Shown here: piece after piece, positions 45,501 to 58,089 of the stretch | Layout of the letters: each line of letters begins with the position of its first letter | How positions within the stretch are numbered: the first letter of the stretch is position 1 | Assembly: GCF_011397635.1 (NCBI RefSeq) | Contig: NC_064772.1 | Location: 8,385,035-8,449,034 of the forward strand | Direction of reading: 5' to 3' | DNA from: Epinephelus fuscoguttatus | Lineage: Eukaryota > Chordata > Actinopteri > Perciformes > Serranidae | Length of the DNA: 64,000 nt | Notes under the pieces: model-generated | Told to the model about the DNA's origin: nothing | Databases searched by the model: none | What the model saw: only the letters and a program-made list of their open reading frames with translations | Program-made: the position numbers and the translations under genes

Positions 45501-48500
45501 AATAATAACAGTTATTCTAGTGCAATAATTACATGGACTGTATTGCAATAATTACATTCATACTAGTGCAATTATTAAATTTATTCTAGTACAATAGCTA
45601 AATTTATTGTAATGCAAAAAATACTTCTATTCTAGTACAATAATTATATTTATTATATTGCAATAATTATATTTTATTGTAGTGCAAAAATGTAATTCTA
45701 GTGCAAAACTTAACTTTTATTCTAGTGCAATAATTGCTTTTATTATATTGCAATAACTAAATTTATTCTAATGCAAAACTTATTTTTATTCTAGTGCAAA
45801 AATTACTTTTTTTATATTACAATAAATACATTTATTTTAGTGTAAAACATAACTTTTATTATATTGCAATAATTACATTTATTCTGGTGCAAAAAATTAC
45901 TTGTATTTTAGTGCAATGATATTAATTCAAGTGCAATAAATACTCTTATCCTAGTGCAAATTTACATGTATTTATTCATTTCAATTTGTTATTCTAGAAG
46001 CTGTGTTGTCAGCTGGTGATGTTCATTTTTCTGGAAGTTGTTTTGTTTTTGTTCCTGTGTCTTTTTAGTATTGTATTCTATAAAGTGACAGTAAAAGCTT
46101 TCTATTGTATTCAAAATAAAAGGTAAAATAATGTAGTTATAGTATTTAACCAGTGTCAGAAACAAACAAAACAACAGTCTAAATGTTATTATAAAAGCAA
46201 ATTGGAAAATGGTCCAGCATTTATAAGGCATTGTACTCTGTTTAAAAAAAAAAAATCTGTTATGTGCATTTGTACAGAAGAACCGGTAAATGTTTGAAAT
46301 TGAATACCTCCTGTGGGAGCAGGGACGCTTTCCTCGATCCGTACGTCTAACCTGATCTCATCAACCACTGCAGAGAGAGAGAGAGAAATTAAACAGGATA
46401 GATCAGTTGGTTGATTTAGAATAATGTCAAAGTTTGTTTTTTGGGTTGATACCAAATGACCAAATGTAAACAATGACTCACAACCATGGGTTCATGAAAC
46501 TGGGTTACACAGAGAAATCAGGTTATGCAGGTAATTGGGCATCATGATATCATGCACTGTCAGAAACCTTGTCAATACTGACATACATCCAGCAGGTCAG
46601 TAATTAGATCTCTCCCCTTATTTTGGGTAACTTATTTTACTGTTGTTGTGCTGAGTAGCAGTCTTAGCCAGACTGTGGATGGGGTTATTTTGAATATTTG
46701 GCTGCTCTGCTACCTCAGCGATTCATCCCCATCTGAAACTGTCATATGTCACTGTGTGAATTCGTGACGAATAAAGTGGGGTCCTCCAGGAGTAATTTAG
46801 CTGATGAAATACGGTTTCTGTAATCGCCATACACATGTAGAGCTTGACTTAGATAAAGCAAAAAACTTGTCCTTTTAGGGAAGAAAGTAATTTGTAATTT
46901 CCATAAGGTGGTTTGCATTAAAAATGGATTTTCAAAAACTTAAAAGCAACATGTCTTCTCCATGGCAGTCATTATTCTGCAAGTAGCTATGGCAAATCTC
47001 CTTATATGAGTGAAGTCAGTTGAGTTAGATGGCTGGTTAGTTAGTGTTTAAGGTCAAGAAAGAACCAATTACACGTCACGTACAGATACACCTCTCTGTC
47101 ACTTCTATATCTACATGAAGTGTGGAATTTCAGATTGTAATTTCACAAAAAATCCCATTAATTTATCCTGTACAGATCTGACATGAAGTCAAGGAGTTCA
47201 TATCTAGAAAAGGAAAGCATGTCAGACTCTTAAGCTGTATTGATCGACTCTGTTATCGACCACACAATCAGTGCCTGCTGTAAAACGATGCAGCTGAACT
47301 CACCCTCTCTCTGCGTGGTGGTGTTGTGCTGTGTGGATTCATCCATCTGGGCGGGGGTTTCGCTCCACAGCAGAGCCTCTTCGACACACTGAGAATCACA
47401 GAGATTGCAGTTCTTTTGAAATCTCACTGAAACTTGTGAACAGCAGGTGGATGACACCTTCAGCTCACAAATGTTCAAAAAGGCAGTAAGATACCTTATT
47501 ATACCTAATAACTTTTGTCTCTTCTGACTGTAATAACAATGTCAACTTAAACATGTGAACACTTGGGTAGGAATCCCTCAAGAACATATGGCTCACATCT
47601 TGACAGTCTCTCAGCTTCCTTACTGAGCTTCCTTACTCCATAGTGTAGCATGCTAACATGCTAAAAGGTAAAAACCTTTGTCGTGTCTCACATCCAAATT
47701 ATACTGTACAGATAACATGCATACTGACTGCATATTGCCGATGCACTGGACACCCTAAATACTTTGTATTTCACCCCAGTAGTGTGGTTTTGCAGGACAT
47801 ATTAGTGCACGCTTCAACAAGCTCTGTAACCAACTCAGTCCCCCTCAGCTGTGTGCACATTCATACTTCATATGATAACTTGCATATAGCTTTGTAAGAA
47901 TGCAGAACAAAGCTCCTAAACTATTTTGGCTTGATGAAAATGGGAAGTTGGACTGTGTGGCAAAGTATAGGCTTGTTTTAATTGTAAAGTTTGGAAAATT
48001 AGGTAGACTGAATACACAAGTATGAGGGCACACAGAATATACTGTCCATGGTTTCCTATAATTTGTAATTTGGTCTCACACCTGTTTACATGTAAACTGT
48101 GCTGTGAGCAAAAATCTAACTGAATATTTGTAAATTGATGATTGCCAGAAAAAAAGAAAATCATTCCTGTTTAAAATTACAGCTAGGTGTAAGGTCTAGA
48201 GTTGTACCGATACCATTGGACTATCGGAAATGCATCCGATACTGCCTAAAATGCGGTATCGGGTATCGGCAAGTAGAGCCTATGACCAATCCGATACCGC
48301 GTAATGCCTCACGTCATTACGCATACGCATGCTACGAGCAAATGAAACAGAAACGGAGCGGAGTTTAAAAAGCATTCTACTGTAGCCCTTAAAATGTCTT
48401 TTTTACCAAATTGTGTGGCTGCACTTTAACCTGTGTCTTGATCTGTGTCAACACTGGGTAATGATAATAAAAAAAAAAGTTTTATGGCATTCATTCGACT

Positions 48501-51500
48501 ATAATGTATTTATTTCTTAATATTTTACATACAGTTTTAGGAGTTGAGACATACAATAATTCATATCCCATCCATTTTTATTTTACGCGCTGGTATTGGA
48601 TCAGTACTCAGTATCGGTAGATACCTAAGGTTCAGGGATTGGAATCGGTATCGGGAAGGAAAAAGTGGTATCGGTACATCTCTAGTAAGGTCCTCTGTTG
48701 GTTTAATCTTGGGGTTCAAGCAAAGATTAGATTAATAAACAACTTTATGGGTTATGGTTTTGCTAGCTTAGCCAAAAGTGACAAGATGATCCAATGCTAG
48801 CCGATGACAATGCGCATCAAGCACACATCACTCTACGTGACGCAGGACCTAAGGTATCACCCCTGAGTGAAATACCAAGTTTTTAGGGAGTCCTGTTGAT
48901 GCGCTCCTTCTCCCACAATGCAATGCACAGAGGAGATGGAGTAGCTGAAAAAAAATGTAAAAAAAACTGTGGATGGTGGTGAAACTGCTCAAATAAAACC
49001 TAGAATTTTTTATGTGAAGTTTAATCAGCTAGTATCTTTCCAAAGTTGCAGTTTGTATCATTTTCTGTTGGTATAAAATGGTAACGCATGTTTTTTTTTT
49101 TTTTTGTACACTTAAACAGTAAACTATGATGATGATAAGCATGTAGCGTATACTGTATAGAATAAGTGTATTGGCGTCAGATAAATGTGGTGGAGATGTA
49201 GAGGAGCAGAAGTATAAAGTGTCATAAAATTGACATACTTTGATTAAGTAAATACTCACCAGCTGCGAGGTCACTTCCTCCATCTTTATCTGCTTAGTCT
49301 GACCAACGTCGCTGCTCTCTGATTCACTACTGCTCCTCCTCCTTTTTGGCCTTTTGGTGACTTTTACTCTGCTTTTCTTTTCAGGAACCACCATACCTAA
49401 ACAGGGAGAGAGCAAAACATTTGAATAATCCAACCAAATAACCTAATAATAATAATTGTATCTGTGGGTATATGATACATGAATGAACAAACAAAGTAGC
49501 TTCTGGTCATCTTATGCTTTCATCACTAATGTCTCCCAGTAAACACACTTGTCCCAGTTTACCAGGTTGACATTGGCTGAACTTTTTTGCCCCGTATCAA
49601 CTCACTGCCCTGCTGACTCAGCAACTGAGGTGATAATACAGACGAGTCACTTGATTTGTTATATTTGTTGTTGTGCACACTGCACTCCAGTATCTGAGGT
49701 ATCTGTACTTAATATGAGTATTTCCATTTTATGATAATTAATACTTCCACTCCACTACATCTCAGAGGTATGCACTGAACTTTTTACGCCACTACACTTA
49801 TTTGATACCTTTAGTTACTTTGCAAATTCAGATTCTTAGTACAAATTACAATCAACTAATAATTTATACAGTAGTGGATGAAGTACTCAGATCTTTTATT
49901 GAGATAAAAGTAGTAATACCATAGAGGAGAATAATTTGTTACAGGTAAAGTCCTGCATTCAGAATCTTACTTAAATAAAAATATGACAAAATATACTTTA
50001 CGTATCAGAAGTTCTTAAGTATTAATTATGCAATAAATCAATTTGGAATTAAATATACTAAAATAATCTACTATAAGTAGGCATGAATGAATTGATCAAA
50101 TATAACATAAATTAATGTCTGTTTTAATTTGCTTCTGTATTGATTTACCTATTAATTTCCCTATTTATTTAATTTCCTACTTAATTTTCCCCTTTATTTA
50201 TTTATTTTTACATTTATTTATTTTCTATTTAATTCTCCCTTTTATGTTTTCAGTTATTTCTTTTTTTTTTTTACATTTATTTATTTTTATCTAATTTTCT
50301 CTTTTATTTATTTATTAATTTATTTATTTATTTTACATTTATTTATTTTCTATTTAATTTCCCTTCCATGTTTTCAGTTATTTCTTTTAAATGTGTTGAT
50401 TTATTTACATATTAATCTATTAGAAAATCTAAGTGCTGAAGTCACCAGAAACAGCAGCTGAAGAGGTCAAAATCCCCCTGGCTTAGTAATGATTATTATT
50501 ATACACAGATTGTATAATAGAGACATGCAAGAAAAATATAAAGACTAAATGAGGACATTTGAGTATTTTAGAGCAAAAAAGAAGAGAGTGGATGTGATTC
50601 AATATGGAAAAGGTAACAAGTAAAAAAACGCGTTAAGTACAATAACAGATGGGGAACGATAGGGTGGAAAGGGTGGAAAGTCCATTGCAACACAGGCAGG
50701 AGAGGTTTCTAAAGTCACATTGTGTAACATTTTAATCAGTGGTTTGCACTGATCTTTTAACACGCAGCAGTGAGGGTGTGAGTCTGTGTGCTGTGTGAGG
50801 AAAATTCTAAGAATAAAGACTGTTAATCACTGACTGCAAACATGAACTCACTTCCCTCTGAGAAAGCAGCTGCAGATTTGTACATGTACACCAAAAGTCT
50901 TTACAAGAAAATAAAGCAATGATTTAAGTGACTAAACCTGTATTTTCTTTAATACGTTAAACGGGTACTAAAAGTACTAAAAAGTTAATCTAAACTAAAC
51001 ACTTAAATTCAAAACTCTGCAACTAATGACATTTTTCATTACCGATTACTTCGCCGATTATCTTTTTAATAAATTAATCATTTAGTTGACAATACATCAA
51101 TAAGATTGTGGAGGAAAAAAAACATACTCAGCTGCCTATTATCTTTATGTTAATCAACTAATAATTTTAGCTCGAATTCTGTTTAGTTCTGTTAGTTTTA
51201 ATGATAAACTAAAGAAATGAGTCATTGAGAGTCGTCTTCTATGTCTTTTGTAGGGATCTCATTTTACATCATTTCTTAAATCCAAGCAAACTGAAATTAA
51301 AAAGGAATAAATGTGTTATTGTGTGAACATGTCTCAATAAATGCAGTTAAATAGTACGAAACATACATTTGATTATTTTATTGCTACATGTCATAATATA
51401 TAACATAATAAACTTTATTTATATAGTGCGAAAATTAAATTAAAAAAATTGTATGGCATGTACTGTTTTCTTTCATGCTTTATTTACTGTGTCATATTTT

Positions 51501-54500
51501 TGTGTGACAAATAAATTGATTGGATTCTTCATTTTTAACATTTTTTAAAAATGTAATTTTTTTTTTACTAAATTTCTACATTGATTTTATTTCATGTTTT
51601 TAATCTTTTTTATTTCTATTTTTTAACATTTAATTTATTATTGTTATTGTAATTGTTAATTAATTCAAATTTATTATTATTTTTTAATTAAATCTTTTTG
51701 GTTAAATTTTGTTATCACTATTTCTACCTCTCTGTGTATAGAGGTATTTACCTGTGTGTATTTACTTGTCAGTAAACAGGCATTGAAACTACTGATTCAT
51801 GTGGGATGATAAAACCCAGCTACATATTAAATGTTGTTTTATATTGTGATACATTTCTAACATGTCAGAAAATTTAAAATAACATCCTTTCTTCAGTTCT
51901 TGTATTTGAGGATCATGTGTTTACATAGGACAAGAAACAAACCACTTATTGTGATATTTTTACAACCAGAACAATATTTTAAGGGTGCAGCAGTGGGCAC
52001 ACTTCACATCAAGGCTGCAGATGTTAAATTGAATCCTCCCTGTTGCTGCTGATGGTCTTATCAGAATATTCCTTCCTGTCTGTGGCTGACAGATAAAATT
52101 ATATAAAAACGAGTAACTGCCTCATTCATCCTGAACACAGAGCAAATAAATGAGGATCACAGTAAAAATACTTGTTTTAATTTATGAGATGTCAACATGC
52201 TGAGTGTTAAATACATAACCAGGGGTGACAATGGGATAAAACTCTAAGATTCCGAGCAAATAAATATATATTATTACACAAGCAGCAGCAGAGTGTACAT
52301 TTACTTTGCACCACTGCTTGAGGTACTTGTACTTTCTTAAGTATTTCCATTTCATATTACTTTATACTTCTACTCTGATACATTCAGATTCAGATAACCA
52401 ATACAAAATATAATGTACTAAGAATTATGATGTATTTATATGAATTAAGTCACTTGGCAGTACATAAAGTACCTTTAACATATCATTAATTTAATAATAC
52501 ATATTTATGCGATCTAATAAAATTATTATTATTCTGAAATGCACAATTCTGCATAATAAGCATTTTGGTATTTTAGGTATGTTTTTGCACTTTTACTTAG
52601 TTTAGTAGACACCATATTTACTCAATTTATTCTTTTGATTTTTCACTTTATTATTTTTCATCTTTCTTACTCATTTTATTCATCTTCATTTGTTTTTATT
52701 CATCTTCATTTGCTTTTATATAAACATTCGCATGACAGTCGGTGTTCCCTTTATTGATTTTTACTATTGTGTATTCTCATTAAAGATGACATTTTTTTTA
52801 TTTATGCTTATCTTGCTTTAGCTTAGAGTTTAGTTTAAGAGATTTTTTGGTCCTCATCATATAGAGTTTTTTCCCCTTATTAGGTAGTGTAGTTAGACGG
52901 TCAAGTCTTTTGCCCTCTCCTTCGCCATATAGGGAGGGGGATGTTTGGCTTGCCTGTGCTTATGGCCTGTGACTTCTGCCTGGGTTTTCATCTCCCACGT
53001 TGGAGGCTGGTGGTACTGGCGTTTGGCTGGTATGGGCGGTACTCGTAGGTCATAAGGTCATTAGATAATAGGGAATGAGTGTGATGAAAAATTCTGGTAT
53101 TTGACCCTTTTTTAACCTATAGCGTATTCTGCATGTTTTTGTATAAGGTTACTTGCTATGATGTATGGTGTATAATGCTCAGTTAACCCCTACTGTGACA
53201 GCAGTAAGAGATACAGTAGAGGCCTAATGGAAGAAGGTTAAAGGTTATGAGTCAGGGAGGCTCTAGATAGTTTAGATTTTTTTTTTTTTTTTTTTTTTTT
53301 TGAAGTGGGGTTGTATGAGGTACTTTTCCATAGTCAGTGTATTACCTACAATAGGTTTCAGTCAGCACATGCCCAGTTTGGAGAAGCAGGCTGGAGTACC
53401 AACATGAAAGCTCAGCAATGTAATGCTGTGGATGGGGTCAGCAGCAAAATGTATTTTAACCACCTAAAAAAGTCCCATGTACAAAACAATCAATATCAGC
53501 CTATGTGTCCACTATATTTAGAATATTTTCACCGCTTTACCTTAATGTCAGACAGCAAATTTCAATGGGGAAATTAAGTAGTTACATCGCTCTCTTCAAA
53601 GCCAAGCTCCACAGTTAGTGGTTTCACACCGGCACGGTTCTGGTTCCGGCTCTGTTCTGGAGTCTCAGAACCTTGGTGCTGTCTGGCGAACTAGCCCGTG
53701 TCCACACCAGTTTAAGCGGAACCAAAGTGGGAGGACGTTACTCCGCGTCACTCAGGCAGAAGTAAACATAACAGCGGCAAACAGAAATAGGCACAGCAGC
53801 CGGCAAAATAACCCTTTTTGTCAATAGAGTCTGGTGGCTTTGATTAGAGCATAGACTGGGAACTGAAGCTAATACCTGCTACCTTGTTGGAAAGGGCTGT
53901 CTGAAGACAATATAAAGTTGTAAAAATGTTCTAAATATAGCATACACCTGAATTGATATGGAATTTTTTAGGTGGCTGTCCCTCAGCTTACCCTCTGTGG
54001 CGGATTCCAGCCTGCTGCTCCAAACTGGGGGCGCCCCAACAAACAACTTACAAAGGTATTATACTGACTATGGATAAGTACCCCATACAACCCCACTTCA
54101 AAAAAATCTGAACTATCCCTTTAAGTAAACTTATGAATTTAGGACATTTGCCTGTAACAGAGTATTTCTACCAGTGTGGTATTATTCCCACTTCCATCAC
54201 TGCTTACAAGCGCAGTATTTTGGCAAAACTGGATGAGAACTTTTTACCACTTAGAAATATTCACCACTGTATTAAACACAATAACTTATTATGAACAACA
54301 GTGTCAACAGTATGAGGGTATTGTCAACAGTATTTGTATATGATCTGTCAAGTTACCGGCTGAGTTTGGTTATTCTGACATTAAATTCATTAAGAACTCT
54401 CTCTGCAGGCTGTTTGTAATACTTTAAAGTACTGTAACACACATGATACCCGTGGTCCTAACATATAAACTCGCATTAAAGCCAATATATGGTGACGAGA

Positions 54501-57500
54501 AACCTCTGAAAATCACCACTGATTTAGCGACAGTGTCTTCATTGTGGAAACATTCTGACTGTGACCTGTGATTGTGTCTTTATACAGTGTGCAAATCTGC
54601 TCTGGTCATGTTCATCTGGACACTGGTGGGAAGAAGTGAAGCTGGCATCAACAAAAAGGTAAACCAGATGTTTTCTTATCATGTAATGCCACTGTGTGAC
54701 AGTTATCTTCATTATTGATGAATCTGTCTATAAAATTTGTGAGAGTAGTAAAAAAAAAAAAAAAGGTTTTGTTCAACCAACAGTCAAAAAAACACAAATA
54801 TTTAACTTAAAATGATGTTAAACAGAGAAAAGCAGCAAATCCTTATTTTCAGTTGATTGACAAACTGTCTCAGCACCAATGTTCTGTTAACTGCAGTGCT
54901 AAATATCTGTGGCTGTTTGAAGATTGTCTAAGGTAAATATACTGCATAACATAATTAAAAAACTGAAATATAAACGTTTGATTTGAGATTAAAATGAAGC
55001 AGGTGTCATGTTAAATTGCAGATACAAGCTGAGTTCAGATGTGAGATATGAGATGCATGTGTAAAAATATAATATGTGCCAGGTTGTACCAAAGTACTTA
55101 CTTTTGGAAGTCCCAGATGTTGGATCTTTCTGTCGGCACATTCTTTCACCTTTCGTTTAAAATCGGCTTGGCCTTTACCTACTTTTTAACTTTGTTGTTG
55201 GAGATTCAAAATTCTGTTTTTACAGCTTAAAGTTATTCAGTTTTCTACATTTTGTAAGTTTTGAGTTTATTATTGATTGTGAGTCAACAAGCTGTGACCT
55301 CACATTTAGGAAAATAACAGCGGTGAGTCTGTTTGGAACAGATCAACTGACTGAAACAAACCACAAGCCAAATAGTGCCTGAAGAATTTGGGAAAGCTCA
55401 ATTCTGTCCCAAGCAGAGTGTGTGGAGTAAGATGTGCTGGAGTCTTACCCTGCTCGCTGATGGGGACAAGGCGGTAGACCTTGTAGGGTTCAGAGATGTC
55501 CAGCTGGGCTCGCTCCATCACCTCTGTAAACTCTGGACTCTTGTTGAGGGCGCAGCGCAGGCGGGTCTTCCAGGAGGCCGGGCTGTCCTGACTCCCGTCT
55601 GTAGGCTTACCTTTGAACTGCGCCCACGCCTGCAGAGGAAAAACATCTCTCTTTAGTGATTCGGATCGTTAGTGTTTTGGGAGTTGTGTGTTTAGAGCCA
55701 AGAAACTCGTCTTGACCTTGAAGATGGCGGCGTCCTCATCTTTACGGAAGTCCTGTTTGCCAGCGTGTTTCCACGGGATGCGGAACATGGTTTTGGCTTC
55801 ATCGTCCCACATCAGCCCCGGGAATTTCCCGCTGCTGACCTGCAACAGCCAAACATACACAACAACTGAGTTAATTTACTCACCTCAAGTTCCTTTGAAC
55901 AGTGTCCTCAAACTGTCCAGTCTAATAAGAATATCTGTGCTGTTCCTGCAACATTACTGAAGGGTAACTTTGGTACTTTTCATCCTGGACTCTGTTTTCC
56001 TCGATTTTGTATCTAAATGACTAATCTGAGCGTGATTTTTTTTTTTTTAACTGGTCCAGTACTGAGTGAGAGCGCTGCAGCCAGCAGCTGTGAACATGGC
56101 TGCAATGTAATCTCTGCTGGCAACAATGCACCATCATTTTACTTCCACTAGAAGTGTTTTGCCACTGACAGGCTCAGATTGTTATTCAAAGTGTCTGACA
56201 ACATTCTGGAAAGGATCCCTACAGAGATAGACCTTTTTGTTAAAGAGTGAGATTCTTTTTGTTTAGCCAGAGACAGACTCCAAATCGCCATCACCAAACC
56301 CACCAGACTCTTTAACAAAAAGGTCTATCTCTGTGGGGATCCTTTCCATAATGTCAGACACATTGTTATTGTTATCATTAACAATCTGAGCCTGTCAGTT
56401 GCATAAACAAACACTTCTAGTGCCCTGAGTGGTTACATTGCTGCCTGTTTCATGGCTCCAGGCTGCAGTGGTCTCACTCAATACAGTACCAGTTTCAAAA
56501 TTTGTTTTTCCCTTTAGTCACATAGACACAAAAACATTAGAAAATAGGCCCCAAGTTGAAAAATACCAACCTCACCCTATTACAACAATCACATGGTTAG
56601 TGCTGGAAAGGCTGCTGGGGAGACCTGGCCCAGATAAGTCAAAGATAATTAATAATTTTTTAACAACATTTGACATTTTATACACTAAATAATTAATGGT
56701 GAAAATACTTTAAAGATTAATTGATAATGAAAGTACTAATTAGTAAAACTACTAAGTTAATGGTTACTTCACAAATTAAGATTTCTGCACACAAAACATG
56801 AAAATGTCAAAGTAGAGCTGAATCTTTTAACTGGCAAACAGTTTTCATGTAAAAGTGTAAAAATATAAAAAATTATGTAAATGTAAACATATTTTAGGGT
56901 TCCACCTTTACAGATGTGAAGATTTGCTGCCATTCCTTTGAACAATATTCATACTTGTGATGTATGAGTAATAATGTTGAGGTTAAACAAACATTGTGAA
57001 GGAGTCCCATTGGGCTCTGGGTCATTATGACAAACATTTGTCACTATTACTACTAACCAAACAATCAATTTATTGAAGGAGAAAATAATCAGATTAATTC
57101 ATAATGAAAATAATAATCATCTTAACCAGCTACAACAGTCAAATCCTGCTTTTACATTTAATGCATGAGTCAGAATCATCTACTGTAATAACATCATATC
57201 TAACAGTATAAAAGTCACAGGGGACAGTTTGATACTTTAACTACATTTCACTGATTATTCTTAAATACTTTTACTAAAGTACATGTACTTGTAATGGATT
57301 ACTTTTACACTGTAGTATAAGTACATTTATTTAAGTAAATGACCTAAATACTTCCAGCACTGATGTACAGCAATGTGTTTGTCTAATGTCACAACAGCTC
57401 ATTCTGCCTCTTTCCCTTTCCATCTCCCCCTCACCCCCTACCTCACCCCTCACCCTGCCTCACACACACTTTTTTTAACACACACACACACACCTGTTCG

Positions 57501-57550
57501 ACGATCCACGAGCGCAGTCTGCGCGTGGAGCGCATTCTCCCTGCTGCCAT
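42552..57550 (-). CDS. irf9: interferon regulatory factor 9 (IRF9), 9 coding exons, complete
   Basis: IRF9 pairs with STAT1/STAT2 to form ISGF3 and binds ISREs in interferon-stimulated genes. Coding exons (minus): 57550-57494, 55839-55717, 55629-55449, 49396-49260, 47388-47304, 46367-46308, 45399-45010, 44146-44031 and 42719-42552; all GT-AG, 438 aa. The start [19 protein letters not shown] matches IRF9. The DNA-binding domain (about 8-115) has the five tryptophans W15, W30, W42, W62, W80 and the motifs [13 protein letters not shown] and [15 protein letters not shown] basic stretch ([15 protein letters not shown], about 127-141) followed by a Ser/Glu run is a likely nuclear-localisation signal. 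The IRF-association domain (about 200-420) includes [23 protein letters not shown] and [15 protein letters not shown]. Introns are AT- and MITE-rich. IRF8 and IRF4 also share the DNA-binding core; the N-terminus, linker and adjacent rnf31 favour IRF9. A noncoding first exon probably ends at 57956. Confidence 0.93.
43000..43830. repeat. AT-rich degenerate tandem repeat in irf9 last intron
   Basis: Recurring phrases TTTTAAGTAA, TAATAATTA and CAATAGTTTTAAG form an irregular repeat field of about 830 bp. The unit length is not fixed by eye. Confidence 0.65.
45470..45985. repeat. minisatellite, about 24-bp unit, roughly 20 copies, irf9 intron
   Basis: The unit is TATTCTAGTGCAATAATTAC with ATTT-type ends and length variation. 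Variants in which TTCTAGTG is replaced by TTATATTG alternate with it, suggesting a two-unit higher-order period. It lies in the intron between the exon at 45399-45010 and that at 46367-46308. Confidence 0.85.
48197..48684. mobile_element. hAT-type MITE, 488 bp, with exact 8-bp target duplication
   Basis: Terminal repeats TAGAGTTGTACCGATACC and (complement) TAGAGATGTACCGATACC differ at one position. GTAAGGTC is duplicated exactly at 48189-48196 and 48685-48692, an 8-bp duplication typical of hAT. Internal CGGTATCGG-type motifs recur near both ends. No coding capacity. It lies in an irf9 intron. Confidence 0.93.
49870..49990. repeat. dispersed teleost repeat (AAGTACTCAGAT family)
   Basis: GATGAAGTACTCAGATC, GAGATAAAAGTAGTAATACC and TACAGGTAAAGTCCTGCATT follow the usual order of a very common fish repeat. 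A shorter match lies at 4390-4470 on the same strand. It lies in irf9 intron 4. Confidence 0.6.
50150..50400. repeat. tandem duplication of a T-rich unit of about 120 bp
   Basis: TTATTTATTTTCTATTTAAT followed by TCCCTT, CATGTTTTCAGTTATTTCTTT or near-identical phrases occurs twice (about 50210-50275 and 50335-50395). TTTATTTA runs separate the copies. Confidence 0.7.
53302..54125. mobile_element. larger MITE of the 39492 family, with nested sequence
   Basis: GAAGTGGGGTTGTATGAGGT at 53302 is mirrored by its complement ending at 54099, followed by CTGAACTATCCCTTTAA. The inner right half (53830-54060) matches 39540-39740: GGGCTGT, TATAGCATACACCTGAAT and GCTGCTCCAAACT. The central part (53600-53830) with CACACCGGCACGGTTCTGG belongs to another repeat, inserted or fused. 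A poly-T run precedes the left end. It lies in irf9 intron 4. Confidence 0.65.
55970..56570. mobile_element. palindromic MITE, arms of about 280 bp, in first coding intron of irf9
   Basis: The two halves are diverged inverted copies. The core pairs GGATCCCTACAGAGATAGAC, CTTTTTGTTAAAGAGT (56213-56248) with its complement at 56307-56346. Farther out, CACTGACAGGCTCAGATTG pairs with CAATCTGAGCCTGTCAGTTG, and GCTGCAGCCAGCAGCTG with a diverged partner near 56455. Partial copies lie at 4475-5460. No coding capacity. Confidence 0.8.
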
Positions 57551-57956
57551 GACTCTAGACTAAAAACACAAGAGACACAGACTGACACAAACAATAAACA
57601 ACCACCATCAGCTGCATGTTACAAGATGTTCCTCCCCGACCGCTTCATAATAATAAGTCATTCATAACAACTATTTGAAAGATTAACAATAAAAACATTA
57701 AATGTAAAACCTTTAACGTCGACTTGCGTCAATGCAAATATCTGTTTTAGACTCGTGTGTGTAGTTGTAGCTCTCTCACACACACAACCCACACAAAAAC
57801 TCCATTACTTCAATCAGCTATTTTTTTTATTTTTTTTTAAATCTGGTGTAAAAACTAAACCCAGAATCTGCTCTCACCTGTCATGGTGGTATTTATAAGT
57901 ACAAATATAGAGGCTGAGGTGTTAAATTAAGGAAGTAAATTTAAGTTTCGTTTACC

Positions 57957-58085
57957 TCGGTTACGTTTCCTCCGCGGTGCCTGCAGACTGCGAGTGTGTG
58001 TGCTCCACTGCTGCTGCACACCCTGCTACCTCACGCAGAGACGATCCTTTTCCCAGAAGTCACGTGACTTAAAGGAAACTGTCTC
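57957..58085 (-). promoter_or_regulatory. putative irf9 5' exon/promoter segment with palindrome and ISRE-like site
   Basis: A GC-richer island follows the probable noncoding exon 1, which ends at 57956 on the minus strand. At 58057-58070 AAGTCACGTGACTT is a perfect 14-bp palindrome containing an E-box CACGTG. It overlaps an ISRE-like TTAAAGGAAACT (58069-58080) that matches 8 of 10 informative positions of GAAANNGAAACT. IRF9 genes are commonly interferon-inducible, so an ISRE here is plausible. The transcription start was not located. Confidence 0.4.
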
Positions 58086-58089
58086 TGTG

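Noticed and set aside
49029-49433. Whole 134-codon minus frame as one exon
   Set aside because: Only 49396-49260 is flanked by splice sites in phase with the neighbouring irf9 exons; the rest is intron.
42552-57550. IRF8 or IRF4 instead of IRF9
   Set aside because: The DNA-binding core is shared, but the N-terminus ([15 protein letters not shown]), basic linker and linkage to rnf31 and emc9 fit IRF9.
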